NCBI GenBank assembly: GCA_038502055.1
Contig: JAXRKN010000045.1
Coordinates: 4,362,501-4,426,500 of the forward strand
Length of the DNA stretch: 64,000 nucleotides
Source: Tanytarsus gracilentus
Taxonomy: Eukaryota; Arthropoda; Insecta; Diptera; Chironomidae
Direction: 5' to 3'
The translations under genes and the position numbers were made by a program. Below the pieces are notes generated by a model, which saw only the letters and a program-made list of their open reading frames with translations, did not search any database and was not told where the DNA came from. This document shows, one piece after another, positions 1-13,953 of the stretch (its first letter is position 1; each line of letters begins with the position of its first letter).

Positions 1-1963
1 ACCATCCACATACGCATAAAGCTTTTAGTGAAATTTTCCCCTTATCAATTATTCAACAGCTTTAAACGCCTTTCTAAACTGAATTAAAAAAGTTCAAAAA
101 AGAAAAAATCAATGACGTATAAAATTTATTTTTTGGTTTATGCCGATGGCCTTGGCTGAGTTTGAAAAATTCTTCGCGGTCGATGGTAATCGATTGCGGT
201 TTTTTAAAGTTTGTCCATGAGCGTCCTAAATGTAAGTAACTTCCGAAAATGAAAAGACCTTCGTGATTTTCCGTTGTAAAACTCTTTTAAAGTGCTTGCG
301 GTAATCTTTAAGTACTTTTTTGCATCAACAAATTTATAATTTTTAAAAATAACAAAAAGTCTTTAAGAAATTTTGAAGCCACATGGCTTAAGTCATTCAA
401 TTAACCATTAACATTTACAAAAGGTAACAACGTTAGTTCCAAATTCACACAAGACGATTGCCATTGTTGAAAAGTGCTTATAGAGTCAATTTGGCAAAAT
501 GAGGTGAGTGTGAAGAAAAAGTTTCTTAAGGATTTGTTTATGACCAGCAAAAAATAATGATTTGGAACAAATAAGCAAAAAAGCATTTCACAAAATGTTT
601 TTGGAACTTTGATCATCAGTTTTTAATAAAATAACAAAAATTCAATCAATCATTTTGTAAATTTTCATATTTTTAAACATTTTTTGATTGAATTTAAAAA
701 TCATAGTTGAGAACATTCGAATGATGATCATCGCTTCGTTAAACATTTATGCTTAGTTTTCCAAATAAAGTTATCGATTAATTTAAAAAAGGCAGATGAA
801 CCCTTCATTTGAATGCAAATCAAAAACACCCAAAAAAGTCAAACTTTCCTGTTTTCTGTTGAGATCATTTAAAAACGAGTTTTTTATATCATACACAAAA
901 ACAGCAAAATGATGATATCGAAAATATGTTTTTCTGCAACTTGAACAAAGCCATGCTGTTGAACTTGTCATCATATGTGCGAACAGTTTAAAATAAGGTG
1001 ATGATGTCAATGCCATCAGAGATCTTCACTTAACTTAATTAAAACACTTTTCATACATTACAATGTATGAAGGAATCATCACGATCCAAAAAGTCATGTT
1101 AACAAATTGTTAGCAAGGAAGGTTGGATCAACTCATTAATGTCATGAAACTAGCTAATTGATTACTTTTTTAAATAAGATGTGTGATCCCGAGTGATTGT
1201 AAAACTTCATTGAGGTAATTTTAAATAATTTTTTATTGCTTAAACTTTGATTGAGACTTGCTACTGACGAATCCTTAATTTTTCTTGGAAATTTCCTAAG
1301 GCTGACTTGTAAAGCGTATACGTACAATTAGCATTATTTTAATCCTTCAACTTCGGCTTTAATAAAATATATTTTTTTGATCAATTAAATGATGATGAGT
1401 TAATTAAAATATTCTCAAGGATTCATTTAGCAGAAAATATTTTAATTGATAGTAAAAATTAACGCAAAACTAAGCAAAATAAGAATAATAAAAATCTTTT
1501 ATTTCTTAACTATTTTGTTTATATTTAAAAATAAAGTTAGCACCTTCCGATGTTGTTCATCAAATTTTTAAAAATCTACAAGAAATTTCTTACTAAAGTA
1601 GTAAAATAAATATTTACACTGACTTTTGTTCTATTGATTTTTCTAGAAATTATTAAAAAGCTCATAATTAATCACAAAAATTTTGCAAATTACCGACATA
1701 TTTTACTCATTTCGAATCACACCTTAAAACACGATTTTTACATACAAAGAAATTTCTGCTACCGTTTCAAAATTTTCATGATAAATTTGTAGTCTAAATA
1801 CAAGTGCAAAAACACCTACCAAAACACTAACGAAATATATATTTTTTTCCTCCAAACGTTAGAGCTTGCATGCTTGTAAAAAAGATATTCAAACGCGCTC
1901 AGCTTTTTCACTTTTAGTTTTTCTTTCGTTTCAGCTTTGATGCCGTAAAAAACATACGTTGAG
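1..1963. other. Non-coding region upstream of the CD36-family gene
   Basis: I see no exon, RNA gene or repeat that I can support here. The sequence is AT-rich with many stop codons in all frames. The short open frames at 401-616 and 783-1016 on the minus strand look like chance. The stretch ends at a core promoter near 1967, so its last few hundred bases probably contain upstream regulatory sequence. Confidence 0.6.
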
Positions 1964-1999
1964 TTCAGTTCTTCGCGATCGTTCACGTTGGAAAGTTAT
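1964..1999 (+). promoter_or_regulatory. Initiator + DPE core promoter for CD36 isoform A
   Basis: An initiator matching the arthropod consensus (TTCAGTT, A at 1967 as +1) is followed at exactly +28 to +33 (1994-1999) by AGTTAT, a full match to the DPE consensus RGWYVT. Between them lies GCGATCG, which fits the KCGRWCG 'pause button' of paused Pol II promoters. There is no convincing TATA box. The implied 5' leader runs 1967-2277 and contains two minimal upstream ORFs (ATG TGA, and ATG TTG CAA TAA) before the start codon at 2278. The function is inferred from motif spacing, and no transcript was seen. Confidence 0.6.
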
Positions 2000-2277
2000 C
2001 GGCGTTTTCAAGCAGTGCAAAAAATAATTCAAGTGAGAGGAAATTTTTCATTCACTGTACAGTGATATCTTGTGCATGTGATTAAACAAAAGAGAGGAAA
2101 AAATATAAAATAAATTGTGCAAAGTTGAAATTGGGTGGAGAAGAAAAAAGTTGAATCGAGGCGAGAATGTTGCAATAAATTTAAGATTGCAAGAAAATAA
2201 ATTAGTGAACAAAAAATAAAAAATTTGTATTTTATTTGTGAAATTTGATCGTGTGGATTTTTATAAAAAATAAAAAA

Positions 2278-2311
2278 ATGAATCTCAGTTTTGGAAGACA
2301 AGGCAAATTGT
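2278..2311 (+). CDS. CD36-family gene, alternative first coding exon A
   Basis: ATG at 2278 opens an 11-codon exon (MNLSFGRQGKL) that ends with one extra base (T) at a strong donor, T|GTAAGTT. The acceptor at 19086/19087 supplies GG, so the junction codon is TGG (W) and the reading continues directly into the first transmembrane segment. CD36-family proteins start with a short cytoplasmic tail just like this, often basic and ending next to the membrane helix. The exon lies about 310 bp downstream of a good Inr/DPE promoter. With this exon the protein is 512 residues. The exon is too short for ORF finders. The call rests on splice phase, the promoter and the family's usual N-terminus. Confidence 0.7.
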
Positions 2312-5300
2312 GTAAGTTAAAAATTTCTTTTTATTTTCCCATAATTTTCATTGGTGTCAAATTGATTAATAGCCATGAGTTGAGATGCTACATGAGAAAT
2401 CAAAAATAAGCTAAAATTGAATTAAAGCGCATCTAAAAATGTTATTTTGGATAAATTACAGAATAAAAATCACGACTTTGTGCTGGGATTAACGGTTCCA
2501 AGAAATTAAATAGATTGAAGTGAAGAATGAAGTGGAAATAAACTATAAATAATAGATTTACTCAGCTACTAATGACAAAAAGATGAATGAGAAAATAAAT
2601 TTTAGAATATTCACGGTGATGGACTTTAAAACCACGTGATCTTCGAAATTTAGAGAAATATTTCTAAAAATTAACTCAAATTGTTTTTTTAAAAAATTTT
2701 GATTTTGTAAAAGCAGAAAAATATTTATTATAAAATATGAAAATTAAAAAATTAAAAATTTAACTTTAAATTTTGTTTGAACTTAAAAACTATTTTTCAC
2801 CTCTTAAAAAAATTAATCTGTTAAAAAATTCGTTACAAGTTCTGACTGGAATTTCCAGAATCGATGAATTGTTCCGGTTCTTTTTGCCTTATAATCGTTT
2901 ATATAAATGCCAAAAATTGTTTACGAAAGGAAACTAATAAAAATAAAAAGTGATTTTACTGGCGATGATAACATCTCAAACGGCTTGTTATGGACATTTT
3001 TGTTTGGAGCTTTAAGTTAAGTTTAAAGTCAACATCTCAAAGATTTCAATTTTTCTAGAGGAGGAAAAAATTCTAGATTTTTTCCAATTTAAAACTCATT
3101 AATTTGTTTAAACTATCGATGGTATGTTTAGACGTAATGAGCTGTCAATCGAGACACAGCTGAGTTCAAGAAAGCTCAAAATTCATTAATAACTTCTTGG
3201 ATTAAAATTTTCATCAGAAAAATATTGTTATTTGTCTCTCAAATTAACTTCGTATAAATTTTTGCGATCATTTTTCTATTTTTAGCAAAAACAGTTTAAA
3301 TTAGCGTGAAGATCGAAGATTTTTGCATACGAACATTATTATTGAAAATTAATACCAGCATATTTAAAGTCCGGTTGTTAACAACTAAACACAGATGAAA
3401 GATGAATATTAAAAATCAATCAATTTACTCTCAAAAACAATAAAATAATTAATACACAAAAGTGAGTTAAAAGTTTTAACTTAAAACCTATTGTAAGTCA
3501 ATAATCTTTAAATAAAAGCAATTCAATGGCACCCGATATAAAAAGAGGTGCGAAGTATAATTTTCGATTACTTGTTAATTAAGTGAGAAGTCAAATTACA
3601 AAACAAATTAAAACATTTAAACCTGATAAATTTATAACCTCGATCACGTTATGATGCAAAAATATTTAACTCAAAATTAAGTCAAAGAGAAAGGCATAAA
3701 GAAGATTTATAGCTTGTTAAATTTGCAAGTCACGATGATGATAACCCAAACGAGTGCTTTGTCAAACGGCCAAACACAGACGCCGTACATCAACCGACGA
3801 TCGCTCTCACAATTGTCGCGAGTGCATAAAGAGAAATTTAAATTTCCTCAATTCAGGTGGCAGTGATGTCTTAAGCGATGCATGAGTGTACATTCAAGTA
3901 CGCTCATGTAAAACAAACTTGCTAACATGAATGAGCAAGGGGTGGAAACTTAACATTGAATTTTTTTAAATATTTAAACAAAATTAAATTTTAAAAATTA
4001 TTCAAAAAGTTTCAACCTCATGAATAATTTCCACAACATTTCCCTCCTCACATCCCAAACAACGTTCGTGACATGCGACAATTTACAAATTTTTTTATTA
4101 TTATTTTCTTTTAACAACTGTTGCATCAAAAAAGTGACTCTTTACTAACTTTGAGCATTTCCTATATGATTTTAAAAATGTGCTTCTGCAAGAAAAATTT
4201 GCACTTGCACAAGTGTGTCAGCACATTAATGTCGCATGAATTTGCATTAAAAAATATGACTGTGAAGAATTTTTTTGATTTAAATCATTGAGATTGAAAA
4301 AAGTTGATTGCGATACCCCGTCGATAAATTTTTCTTGATGAATTGCCGAAGCCGTCAAATTACGTCAGTTCCTATTCAAACACTTTTAAATAATTGGAAG
4401 ATTTGCAATCTTTAAACTTCTTTGTAATTATTTCATGAAAGATTAAAGTGCAAATGTTAAAATCACGACATTCATCATTCAGCATCTGAATCTTTGGAAA
4501 GGGAGTGTCTTGTGATCGTCAAATTAATAAAGTTGAGAAATCTTTTAACACTCCGTGATAGTCTTGTCGCTTGTTTATCATTGATATTTGTAAATTGAGG
4601 CAAAAAGTGTTGCAATATTTTTGAAAAATGGATAAAATCTCCAAAGGTTATTTTGCGAAATAAAACTGAGCCTTAAACCTATGGTGATTTTATGACTTAA
4701 AATTGGCAATAAATTTACTTCGAGGGTCAATGATTTTGAATAAAAAAATTTAAATTTAATCTTAAATTTTTGTATAAGAATTTATAAAAAAAAATTTCTT
4801 CCCTTGAAATTTTATTTATCAAAAATGAAAAATTCAATTAAAATCCAACATTATGTGACGATAATGGAATTTTTTCTGATAACCTCACACGCACGTATCA
4901 AGATTGCATCATGACATGAATGCACTGAGTAAACATGCGGCTTATTAAATTGTGTCACATAAACCACCGAAAATCTCCAAACACACACAAACAAAGTCGA
5001 TGTGAAATCAGCTCAAGTTCATGCTTACAACCAACCCAAAAAAATGATATGAAAATAAAATTTTCTACGTTCGTTTTTGATGGTCAACAGAGTTGAATTC
5101 AAAAAGCATGAAAATTCATTAATGCGCGCTTCTTTATTCGGACGCTTCGTAATCGAAATAAAAAGTTTTCAAACACCGCAAAACACTTCGTTGTTATGCA
5201 ATGCACTTTCGCGAGCCGATTTTTTGCATGCACATACAAAAAATGTTGCGAAAATTTTCATTCTGTTCTTGAAGGCTTTTTCGTTGCGTGATATTGAAAA

Positions 5301-8300
5301 ATGATTTTAAATATTTTCAATGACGCGATCGAGCGCTAAATGTTTTTTTGTTCGGTGAGTGGATACTTTGCGAGTGATTTTGAGATAAGAGTAAAAATGT
5401 TTGCAGGCTATTGAACCTAACTGGATTTCGTTATTGTTTGTCTTCTGAATTGACTTTTGTTAATATTCAAGACGTGTCGAGATTTTTATAGGTCACAAAG
5501 AATTTTTTGTGAATTTAAAAAATCATTTTTTTGTGAAATTTTTTGGCATGAAATAATTGTGATTTTTTTAGTTTTATTTTTATTTTTTTCATTTAAATTT
5601 TTTTTAAAAATTCAAGCATTAAATTACTTGGCATTTTGACCTTAATTTTAGCGAATCTCAAATATTTTCTTTCGATATAATTAACACGCTTCATTAGCAT
5701 TTAAATTTATGAAGCTCTCACAGTCCTCAATAAATTCTCCTATAATTTCTAAAAGCTTTCAGAAGTTAATTTTTATGAGTTTGTCAGATTTTCCCAGAAA
5801 ACAATTGCTGTATCTAGTGCGATAATCTTTTTGTGAAAAATTTAATTTATCGTGTTTTAATCATGGGAGAGTTTAAAGTTTCTTCCAATTTAAAAAAATC
5901 TACACAATCTTACTAATTTATTCAAAAAACCTAAATTGATTCTCAAGGTGATGATGAGTTTTTTTGTTTAGCAAAAAATTTAAAATTGCTCGTTTATTAA
6001 ACTTATAACTGGTCGATTTGAATAGGAAATAGAACTAAAATAAAATTTGTTGAGGATGGTCGCGACTTCAACAGTTTATGACTTGCAGGTGTTCTCTAAC
6101 TCAAAGCAAAAAAATTTAAAATCATTATTATCCCTTAATTTTTTTACTTATAAATGATTTGAAGAAAAATCGCTAAACTGTTGTGACTTATGCCATCATT
6201 CAATATCTCACAACAAGCTTCATGGCTGGAGATCACAAATTAATTCAAAAAACTTTTTTTGTTCAGATTAATTAACTCAATCTGATTATCTAACAGCTGT
6301 TATTAGTCTCAAATCTGCAGATTAAGGTCAGACGGCCACAGTGAGTTGTTTTTTGTGCGATTTCTGGTGATTCTATGAAATTATATTTTTCTTATAATCT
6401 TTAAGTGGTTTTGTGAACATTTTGTGGCACTGCAAAAAATATTTCTCATGTGCTAAAATTTCTCAGATGAAAATATATAATTTTGATAAACTCAATTTCA
6501 TCGAAAAAAAATATGTTTATGGGTTAAAAAAAATTGGCACAAATTTCTTTGTAAAATCAGCCATGAAAGTGAAATTTATGACTTGCAAATTTTTATGTAC
6601 GGTAGAAAATTTTACGATTAGTCTTTAAAGCAAAAAGTCTAAACAATTGAGAATTTTATGACCTTTATGTTACGAAAGGCAGTCTATCAAAATTATAACT
6701 GCAACCACGTGTAATAAATTTTGTTGTCTGCGGTGACTGATCTATGCATCATAAACTATTTTATGATCATTCAATGAAAATCTTAAATTATTTAAAAATT
6801 ATTCATCATGACAAAAAAAATATAATTTCTAAAACTTTAAAATATTTGATTTGAAAATTAATTTTTTGCAGTTTTTTATAAAAATTCAGACTGGTTTTAA
6901 TCTTGTATACAAATGGACTTTGCTGGATTTTAAAAGAATCTAATCAAATTCAAAATTAAAACGAAAGAAAATTAAGATTTTAGAGTAAATCATTTAATGA
7001 TATCAAAACATTTTATATCAAATTGCATTCTAAAGAATTTAAAACTATAAAAGCGATCTTCTGTATAAATAAAATATTTAAACACTCAATATTGCACTTT
7101 AATAAGGAAATCGTTAATTTTACGATAAAAATTTACAAGAATATTAGTTAAGTGAACGGTCAATGCTTTCTATTCCACCAGAATACTAACTAAAGTTACT
7201 AACGGCGGATCCTCACACTTAGATGTTAAATAATTAACACTCAAGTCATATTTTTCACATTTTTTATGAGCATTCAGTGAAACCTACAAATGTTTTGAAA
7301 ATCAGCTGCCGTTGAAAGCTTTTGGATTAAAAATGAGCTTTTTCACACGATCATGTTTTATTGTAATTAAAAACTAATGAGTTATATTTTACTGAAAGAT
7401 ATTTAAATTGGAGCTTTTTAAATATTTTCTAAACTAGCAAAGTTTTAATTTTTTTAAGAGTTCACTTGGAATTAAACCTTGAAATAAAATCTAGAACAAA
7501 ATCTTAATTATCTGAAATTATTTTTTAAACTTTAATTTCAAAATTTTTATTTTTGAAAAGTGCATTTAGAAATTTCAGTGCATATCTTTTAAAAAATTAT
7601 TCATCGCCGGAAGAAAATATAAAAATTGACAATATCCACGAAGCAAATAATAAGCGAGTTCCATTCAAGCACAAAAGGTGCAAGAAAACTTTTTCTTTGT
7701 TATTCTCTTTTTCTCTTTCATGCAAACAATTTTTATTTGACCACAGCAATACGGCAGCGGACAAGTAAACACACATCTGCATAATATTCATTCATAGGCA
7801 CGCGAAAGACTTTTTTAGATGCGATGAGAGAAAGTTTTCATCGTAAAATTGCTTATCGCGAAAAAATATTATGAAAAATTTCTTTGTGTGCAGCGACAAC
7901 AATGAAACATGAAAAAATGATCAACACGGTCATAAACTTTTATGCTTAGTTGAAAATTCTCGAGAGAGTGAAGATAAAAAATGAAATTGTGGTCGAGATG
8001 AAAATAATAAATTATACAATTTTTTAGTTTTGAGCTAATGCATTGTGAGATTTTGACTTTAGTATTTACTTGTTGTTGTTTTAAAGTGACTCGAAAATTT
8101 TTCAGTGAAAAAAAATTTGAGGTAAACTCCGAAGTTAAATCCTTCACCCTAATTAATTAATTTTAAAAAAATTTTTTAATAAAATTTTTTGGAAATTCAA
8201 AAAATCATTTTGAATCTTTAAAAAAATATTTTAAGATTTTTGGTTCATTTTATTTTTAAATAAAATTTTTAATCAATATTTTTTCTCGCAACCTCCTTAA

Positions 8301-11300
8301 AGTTCACCTTAACTGTCATGTAATGTCGTTGTCACTTTAAAACAATTCCTTTTCCTCAAACAGAGTCAAGTACCTTCGTGTTAGGTCGTGCAAATAATCA
8401 TCAACACTTAACTGATTTTCAAACAGAGATTTTAAAAATTATTTTTACTCCTCGAATATTTGAAATGCAAATTCTTATGCAAACTTCTTTCAACCTATCG
8501 ACTGATATTTAATGAAGCTTCCTGTATTTGCGGGTAAAATCATTGACTTTTGAGATTGATTGCTTTCATGTCATTATGGTGGATTGAAATCTTCCTCAAG
8601 GCGAGAAAAAATTAGTTTCGAAATTTTTGTGTTGAGTGGAATTTTAAGACAAATATTTTAATGGTTTTTAAGAATATTTCAGATGACATCGGGTATGATT
8701 CATTTGAATAAAAATTTATCTCACGTCATTTTATCAAATTTAATTCTGAGGAATCACGTAACAAATATTTTAAATTAATTTTAATTTTGACTCAAATTTT
8801 TATCATCATTTTAATTTTTCTTTTTCTTCATGTTCAAACAAAAAAATAATTTAAAATTTAAATATTGTAAAACTTGCTAATCTTACTCAAATGTGAGATG
8901 AAAAAGTACTCAAGGTCAATTTTATGAGAAATCTCCGGTGTGCACACATAGACATATTCACTAAAAAAAGGTCGAACTGTAAGGAGATTTAGGAAATAAT
9001 TGGAAAAATATTAATTGGTAGTTAATTAGCACTCGACACAAGTTTTGTAATTTTTGAACAACTCATTCATAAATTATCCCACGTATGGACACAACTAAAA
9101 TTATTGCGATTAAAAAATACGTTGACTTGGGATTTAAAAATATTTTGTAAAAATTTAAATTTTTGTTCTGTGTTCATAAGTGGGAATTATCAAACTGTCC
9201 ATTAATGCAAGGTGTTCATGATTCTGTTAATAGTTTAACCTTTAGAACCTTTAGCGACAGCAGCCGCTCGACTGTCATTGCATGAAAGTTCCTTCAATTA
9301 TCATTTGAAGGTTTTCAAAACTGTTGAGATGCTGTGCTCAAACGAAGTTAATAATCTACTCTTGCGTACTTGATTTATAATTAAAATTATTAAATTAAAG
9401 AATTGAAAATTTCATGCATTGATTCGGCGATGAAAATTGGATCATAAAAGTGTTTTGTCAAAAAAAGCCATCAAGGTAATTTCTTAAAATTATAAGCTTC
9501 ATCCATTGTGCACTCTGAACATCCTTCACACGCATCTATTACACATTTTTAGTATCAAGAAATTACGAAAAATTTCGCAATTTGCAATTAAATTTTTTTT
9601 ACGATTTGTTATTCAAAGCAAAAGTTTTATCATCGTCAGCACAACGTGAGGAACGTATGCAAGTACATTAAATGAATTTCAATTGCGCGTAGAAAAGTTT
9701 TTTTGTTATATGAAAGACTTTTTTAATGTGCGAGTTGAATTAAAAGTACTTTTTTGATAATCTTCATAAGGTAACAGTGAAATTATGCAATTTAGGGTTA
9801 TGAAGAAATTGTATTTAGGTTAAAGACTTTTAGTGTTAATTAGAGGTAAAATTAAAAAAATTAAATAATTTTATTTAAAGTTTTTAAAATTTTTGGCATT
9901 TAATACACTTTCGAAAATCTCATAATATTTTTTGCAATTAATTTTTATCATCCACTCAGATCGTTTAAAATTTTTCTTCTGCCTTCCTTTAAGTGCTGCA
10001 AAGCAAGGTATTCAAAAAGTACTTCACATACAGATAAATAAAATCGGCAATGACATTAATTTTTTTTAGCAATTCTCCTTCATGAACACTCTTCTTGTGT
10101 ACCTCAAAAGTGTGTCACTGAATTCTTCTTTCATCGATACTTCCATTTATGAGTTCTTATTACGGTTCTCAATTTTAATATTTTACAGGTCAATATATAA
10201 AAGAAATAATTTTTTGAAGACTTTAAAGCGTTGAGAGAAGAATAAATTTGTAAAGATTGAAGAATGTTGTAATGACTCTAATTGTCCATGCAAATATCTT
10301 GGAGAGTAAATACACAATTGACCATTTTCAGTAAAGACTGACTTAGGAATTTGTCATTGTAATTTTTAACTTTAAAATTTAAAAAAATAATTTTTATAAT
10401 TTTAAAAGTTTATTAAATTTTTTTCTGCTCTCAACGCTGCAACTTAATTAAACCTTTAATTAACTAACTGACTTTGATTGCATTCCAATAAAATAATTAT
10501 TGAGCGAAAGAGAGAGACACGAGAGCGTGATAGGCCTCAACACCAATACACGAAAGCTCAACGCGAGAAAATCTTAAGAAAAGTACGCGCAGCTCCGTGT
10601 GTAACTTCGCACAGATTTTTAAATTCAGTTGGAAACTTGACGTTGTCGTGAGTGGATTTATCGAAATATTTATAAAAAATATTTTTTGTCGCGCGGTGCA
10701 GAAGGAAAATTTTCTCCAACGCGTTTTGTGATTGTGCAACTTTTTAATTTCACACCGAATAAATTTTGCACTTTAAAGTGAAATAAATTAAGAAAATTTC
10801 AAGGTGAATTTTTTGCATCATCAACAAAGATGAAAAGAGTTGTGATAATGAATAAAAGATAAATGAGGACTTCTTTGTGCGTGATTGAGTAACAACTGGA
10901 GACGTTAATTGAATATGCGAATATGAAATAAAATATTTTATGTGACTATGCAAAGACTAAAATTATTAAAAACTTTCAAGATTATTAAAGAGAAATTTAT
11001 TAAAAAGTGCAATAATGAGCCACAATTGAATTTTATTGAGCGAAATCTAGCAATTAAAAATTTATTAATTTTTATTTCGGAAATTTTAGAAAACAAATAA
11101 AATTCAACGGCGTTTTTAATTGATAAAAAGTTCAAATTAATAATCAATAAAAAATCGCAAACCTCCAAAAAAGTGAATGTGAAAAATCCTCATAAAAAAC
11201 ATTAGACTTCAATGCACGAACTGTGCCGAAATTTTATTGTGACAATAATTCGAGACAATTTTTTGCTTTATTACTGCATGCTGCAACAACTCCACAAGAC

Positions 11301-12420
11301 AATTGTGATGACTTTGAAATTACGAATTAAAATATTTCGGCAGCCAATGCCGAATTGGGAAATAAAAGTTGGCAATAATTGTAAAAATTTCTGCAGACAA
11401 TTTTCTCATCTTCAAATTAAGCAAACAAACTCATTATTTTTAGTTTTTTCCTTTTAAATGTCGTCAGAGCGAGAAATAAGTGTTCTATTAACCCAAATTG
11501 ATTCATAAAAGCGTCTGTGTGTTTACACATTGCAATAATTACTGCACATAATTTCTTTATTTTTTTGTGGGTTGTTTTTTTTAATAAGTGGTTTTTACAA
11601 TTAAGTGCTTCAGTTTTTTCTTGTTTATTTTTTGTAAAAAAATTAATAGATTTTGAAAAAAAAATAATTCTTACATGTACCAAAACAAGCTTTTTTAAAT
11701 GTTAGGATTTGAACCTTTAATATGAAATTTTTTAATTTTTCTACAAATTTTATTTTAAATTATTTTTTAAGAAATGCATTTAAAAACAGATTTTTTTTCA
11801 GATTTCTCTCTTATAAAATTCTTAATTTATTTACAATTATTTTTTCCTCATCCTTGCCTTGTGATCTTTGCATCAACATACACGCAATTTTAAATTTTTA
11901 TATCCAAAAAAATTATAAAATTATTTTTAAGACACGAAGAAAAATATGCGGAAAAACCTTCTGTGTGGTCATTTTACAAAGTTTATTTTATTTTTAAACA
12001 ATCAAATAATTCTCGTGATTGATGAAATTTACTATCGACACTTTACTTCTGTTCGATGACCGCTCGTAGATAAATAAAAATTTGTTTTTTGTGCCATCAA
12101 AATAATTTTGGCGTTGTCGCATTAACAGTTTAAAATAATTCTCGCGTGGTTGCAAGATCTTTAGATCTTTTATTTGTGATAAATATGACAAAATACTAAT
12201 TTTCGATTGTTAAAGCGTGCGTGACAAATGAATTATTAATTGATGTTTTGTTTGAAGAATATTTATGATTTTTAAATATTTTATTTTAATTGTCTTAAAA
12301 ATTATTTTTTAAAGGTTAAAAATTCTAAATAATTATTTTATTAAAATTAGTTTCATACCCACAACGCATAAATAACAGCTTTTTTCTTCTCAACAACACT
12401 TTTGCAATGTCTTCTTCTTT

Positions 12421-12546
12421 TGACACATAATGGATGCAAAACTGTTCATATTATGTGTCACACATGTCTAACAAATGATGCAATGTGTCACGTTCAAGTT
12501 TTTTACTCTCTTCAACTGAACTGATTATCGCCCATTCGTTGACACA
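12421..12546. promoter_or_regulatory. Cluster of four TGACACA motifs (possible enhancer)
   Basis: The heptamer TGACACA occurs four times in 126 bp, at 12421 and 12540 on the plus strand and at 12454-12460 and 12484-12490 on the minus strand. The first two copies form a perfect 11-bp inverted repeat (TGACACATAAT, 12421-12431 and 12450-12460) with an 18-bp spacer. Homotypic clusters like this in long first introns are often transcription-factor platforms. Hth/Meis proteins recognise TGACA cores, but assigning that factor is speculation. Confidence 0.3.
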
Positions 12547-13892
12547 TTGCATAATTAAAAGCATTTGGCTGAAAGTGATAGTGTACGATGTGAATGTATT
12601 TTTTTCTATCTTTCCGAGAGCACTGCAAAAAAATCAGAGTTAAAGACCGCAATTGCAAAACACATCACTTTATTCGTGTTGGATACATTCCCCGGCCGTA
12701 TACTGAATTGCGCACACAAACTGGTTATTTTTAGTTGCTGAATCTATTTGTTGTGTATTTATGATCAACACTGTGTGCAATGCGCTCTTGTGCTCATAGT
12801 TCCAAGCATTTTTATTATTATTAACCATAAAATTTAGCTAAGAAATAGAGTTTTATTTCTTTCAAGTTGTAATTAAGGCAGTGAAGAATTTTTTCATCGG
12901 TATTTTATTAATGTGGAAATGGACAATTTAAACTGATGATGGGAAAATCTTGAAGAATCAACTTGAAAAAATAATATTTCTAATTTTGTTCTAAAATTTT
13001 ATCTATACTTAAAAATTTAACGCATTTAAATATTTAAAAATCTGCCATAATTATTTTCACAAAACGTTTAATTAGTGACACGATTATGATCTCAATTACA
13101 TACAAAATTCATCGTAGTGTCGACCACTTAATTACGCACCTCTTCTGTGCTAATTGACTTTATTTTGTTGGGTTAAAGAATTCTCAAGCTCTGACGACCT
13201 TATCACACATTGAAATTCAACATTTACATGCGAGTTATTATGTTTAAATCTGCTACCGAGATGATGAAGATGTTTAATGTTTCAACAAACATTTCTTACT
13301 TTGTAGTTAACACGCAGATTTTTGAGAAAAAAAAACATTTAATAAATTTTAATTTCACTTTGTAAATGGATTAATTGCTTAATGATATAGCCGTGCCGTC
13401 ATAAATTAAAGTTTTCTAGTATTATTGAAAATAGCATTCGGAAGTTGGTGAAGAGAAAAAAATGTTGATTGCATTGGAAAAATTATTTCTGATTGAATTA
13501 AAATACATTAATTTTTTTAAATAAATTTAAACCTGTTTTACTGATTTAAAAAAAATTCCATCCCTTGGACTTTCAATGCGTTCTCTCTTATGCCTCGAAC
13601 TAAACTTGTAATTACTGTTAGTGGAGGTTGAAGGTTGAATGTCCGTCAGCATTAAATACATATACCGACGGATGCAGAGAAAAATTGAACCGTCCAAAGT
13701 CTACGCTACAAATTGAGAGCAACATGCAGCAATAAAAGCAAAAAATATCTTCGTGGTCTTAAAATAAATTTAATTTTTTTCTTAAAGCAATCTCACTCGA
13801 TCTTCCTGGTGATTGCATGATATTTTTGCACACCAGACAGCAACGCGACGACAAGGAGATAACTGAAGGACAAAAAAATAAATATTAAAAAA

Positions 13893-13953
13893 ATGTACAC
13901 AAGGCGAAATAAATTATTTACAAAATTATCAAGCACTTTCCTCAGAAAATGGT
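13893..13953 (+). CDS. CD36-family gene, alternative first coding exon B
   Basis: ATG at 13893 opens 20 codons rich in basic residues (starts MYTRRNK, ends FLRKW) and one extra T at the donor T|GTAAGTA. The phase (one base) is identical to that of exon A, so it also splices to GG at 19087 and restores a TGG tryptophan before the membrane helix. That gives a 521-residue isoform with a longer, strongly basic cytoplasmic N-tail. The donor is a near-perfect consensus. A weak initiator (TCACTC, A at 13795) lies about 100 bp upstream. The coincidence of an ATG-started open stretch, a matching phase and a good donor is the evidence. No transcript was seen. Confidence 0.55.
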
